DNA of 35,129 bases, taken from Clostridiaceae bacterium (GTDB taxonomy: Bacteria; Bacillota; Clostridia; SK-Y3). A model generated the notes under the pieces. The model worked only from the letters and a program-made list of their open reading frames with translations. It had not been told where the DNA came from and searched no databases. Numbering within the stretch: the first letter of the stretch is position 1; each line of letters opens with the position of its first letter. Positions 33,775 through 35,129 of the stretch are shown here, piece after piece. Location: the NCBI GenBank assembly GCA_012735465.1, contig JAAYHJ010000058.1, positions 1 to 35,129 on the forward strand, read 5' to 3'. Both the position numbers and the translations under genes were made by a program.

Positions 33775-34503
33775 TTGCTTGAAATAATCATTTGTGATAA
33801 TGAAAAAGAGTATGTTAATTCTTGTACAGCTGCAATCAAAGGGGCTATAGAGAGATACAACCTTGATGCAGAGGTCTTATTGTCTACTACCAATCCCAAT
33901 GAGGTAGTTAGCCTTATTAGAGAAAAAGAAGGTATTTTTTTTGTGTTGCTGTCATTGATTTATGATATAGGTGTCAAAGGGGTTGATATAGCAAAAAAAA
34001 TTAGGGAGCATGACCGCGATTGCTACATAGTATTTGCCACAAGACATGTTGAGCTTATGCCTACGGTGTTTGAAGGACTGATAAGGCCTTCAGGTTTTCT
34101 AAACAAGCCTATTAATATAGACGATATGCTGTCTGTCTTTCTGGATGCTTATTGTGATCATATTAACAGTTTACAAAAAGAAGAGTGCTACAGTATTACT
34201 ATTGGTCCAAGGTTTTATAAGATTCCTCAAAAGAGCATATATTACTTTGAAGCTGCACAAAAAAAGATAATTATTAATACCGATACTCAAAGGATCGGGT
34301 ATTATGATAGCCTCGAGACTATCGGAAAGGAACTTAATGGAAGCATCTTTGTCCGTTGCCATAAGGGGTTTATCATTAATATCACAAAAGTAGAGAGAGT
34401 AGATTTTTCCGAGATGCTTGTTTTCTTGAATAACGGTGCATGTATTCCTATTTCCAGAAAGTATAAGGATTCATTAAGACAGTCTTTATATAATATTTTT
34501 TAA
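33775..34503 (+). CDS. LytTR-family regulator with atypical receiver domain
   Basis: DNA-binding response-regulator-like protein of 242 residues. Residues 1-125 are a receiver-like domain: Asp8 of the acidic pocket, Thr89 and Lys111 are kept, but the phosphoacceptor position in FVLLSLIYDIGVKG is Ser60 where AgrA-type proteins have Asp. Residues about 137-240 are a LytTR DNA-binding domain (YYFEAAQKKIIINTD, then GSIFVRCHKGFIINI and IPISRKYKD). It starts at TTG with GGTGATG upstream. No sensor kinase is adjacent in the window. Loss of the phosphate site suggests control by level or ligand, or a decaying gene. Confidence 0.8.
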   Translation: MLEIIICDNEKEYVNSCTAAIKGAIERYNLDAEVLLSTTNPNEVVSLIREKEGIFFVLLSLIYDIGVKGVDIAKKIREHDRDCYIVFATRHVELMPTVFEGLIRPSGFLNKPINIDDMLSVFLDAYCDHINSLQKEECYSITIGPRFYKIPQKSIYYFEAAQKKIIINTDTQRIGYYDSLETIGKELNGSIFVRCHKGFIINITKVERVDFSEMLVFLNNGACIPISRKYKDSLRQSLYNIF

Positions 34504-34586
34504 ATGATATTTAATGTGTAATTTTGCATTTCATCCTAATTGTGATAGAGATTCATGTTTGTAAAATAATATTTAATTTTTAAAAA

Positions 34587-34637
34587 CTGGCCGGACACTA
34601 CCATTATTTACATTGCGCGTGTTTCCGGTCAGCTTTT
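34587..34637 (+). terminator. Probable terminator after the LytTR gene
   Basis: CTGGCCGGACAC at 34587-34598 can pair with GTGTTTCCGGTCAG at 34619-34632, with a two-base bulge and one G-U pair, then CTTTTATT follows. Confidence 0.55.
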
Positions 34638-34779
34638 ATTGCTGATAGACATATTTCCATGTGTGCCATTAAACTGAAATGGAAATGAAATATATATTCA
34701 GGAAGGATATTATTTTTCCGGAAACCTGATGCGATATCTATGTCAGTTTTGTGAGTCTATGGCAATTTTCACTAATAAA

Positions 34780-34788
34780 TGTTATAAT
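34780..34788 (+). promoter_or_regulatory. moxR promoter, extended -10
   Basis: TGTTATAAT contains a perfect TATAAT (34783-34788) with an extended TG. The -35 (TGGCAA) is weak. It is about 75 bases before the moxR start, so moxR does not depend on the distant DUF4129/DUF4350 genes for transcription. Confidence 0.55.
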
Positions 34789-34864
34789 ACTGTCTGTATC
34801 TTTATTTTTAGGTAAAAAACAATAATATGCTGGATTGTTCGTATAGTTTGAGAGGAGATAAAAA

Positions 34865-35129
34865 ATGAGCCAACAGATGATCACTGCAGCTGTAACTCAG
34901 CAAATTAAGGAAGAAGTAGGACGTGTACTGCTTGGACAGGAAGAGTTTTTAAATCTTTTGCTTGTTTGCTTGTTTACCGGCGGACATGTATTGATTGAAG
35001 GCGTGCCCGGGCTTGGTAAAACCCTGGCAGCCCGAACCTTAGCGGCGGTTGCCGATGTGGATTTTCGCCGCGTCCAGTTTACACCGGATATGATGCCTTC
35101 CGATTTGATAGGTACAAATGTTTTTGACA
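34865..35129 (+). CDS. MoxR-family AAA ATPase (cut by window end)
   Basis: The N-terminal 88 residues of a MoxR chaperone-like AAA+ ATPase. GQEEFLNLLLVCLFTGGHVL leads into a Walker A IEGVPGLGKTLAARTLA, then FRRVQFTPDMMPSDLIG, the typical MoxR block after Walker A. MoxR proteins act with DUF58/VWA partners in maturation of secreted or metal-containing proteins, and with DUF4129 and DUF4350 membrane proteins in many Gram-positive loci. The ATG has GAGAGGAGA upstream. The partner genes would be expected downstream of the window. Confidence 0.93.
   Translation, partial: MSQQMITAAVTQQIKEEVGRVLLGQEEFLNLLLVCLFTGGHVLIEGVPGLGKTLAARTLAAVADVDFRRVQFTPDMMPSDLIGTNVFD

Larger units (their letters stand above)
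34504..34864. other. Intergenic region before moxR
   Basis: No gene of useful length is seen. It contains a probable terminator (34587-34637), a hairpin ATTTCCAT 34653-34660 with ATGGAAAT 34679-34686, and the moxR promoter. This is the right-hand edge of the segment that separates DUF4350 from moxR. No transposase, integrase or obvious direct repeats mark it. Confidence 0.5.

Noticed and set aside
26823-34864. Insertion sequence or prophage as cause of the split MoxR locus
   Set aside because: No transposase, integrase, terminal inverted repeats or target-site duplication could be found by eye.
1-35129. CRISPR array, tRNA or rRNA genes
   Set aside because: No regular repeat-spacer pattern, cloverleaf or rRNA-like conserved sequence was seen on either strand.

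Overview
The window looks like chromosomal DNA from a low-GC, Gram-positive, spore-forming anaerobe of the class Clostridia. The reasons are strong purine-rich ribosome binding sites, frequent TTG/GTG starts, a tyrosyl T-box leader, a LysM/GH18 spore-cortex-lytic-type protein, an AzlCD pair, a putative sensory [FeFe]-hydrogenase-like protein and an S-layer-homology (SLH) surface protein. No species is claimed.

Layout. 1-4480 (+): hisS and aspS behind a clear promoter and a possible attenuator, then pfkA, ending at a 21-bp hairpin terminator. 4500-7790: a three-gene Gld-type ABC exporter (ATPase, permease, GldG-like auxiliary protein). The third gene is split by a -1 frameshift at A7. A convergent S41 peptidase lies on the minus strand (7787-8710). 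8897-10876: a small unknown gene, a decayed ORF with a terminator inside it, and the LysM-LysM-GH18 enzyme. 11038-16779: asnS, a MASE3-like/PP2C (SpoIIE-type) signalling phosphatase split by a -1 frameshift, a UgtP/MGDG-synthase-like glycosyltransferase and the CCA-adding enzyme. 16805-17790 (-): azlC-azlD. 17980-19227: a GNAT acetyltransferase fused to an Rnk-like (GreA/B C-terminal) domain, and a small membrane protein. 19284-20857: T-box leader and tyrS. 20937-21536 (-): an unknown soluble protein. 21738-24022: a 48-residue membrane peptide, a DRTGG-type protein, an RsbW-like ATPase and the hydrogenase-like Fe-S protein.

24051-26822 holds a multi-spanning membrane protein, a DUF4129 protein and a DUF4350 protein, which usually sit next to moxR and a DUF58 gene. 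Here moxR begins only at 34865. About 8 kb of different character lies between them: gene remnants, an unknown membrane protein, a large SLH surface-protein gene broken by two in-frame TAA codons and one frameshift, and a LytTR regulator whose receiver domain has Ser at the phosphoacceptor position. The simplest reading is that the MoxR-type locus was split by an insertion that is now decaying.

Three reading-frame breaks (about 7191, 12825 and 29020) are each a missing base in a homopolymer. They could be sequencing under-calls, real mutations or, at 7191, programmed frameshifting. The sequence alone does not decide. No tRNA, rRNA, CRISPR array, transposase or integrase was seen.
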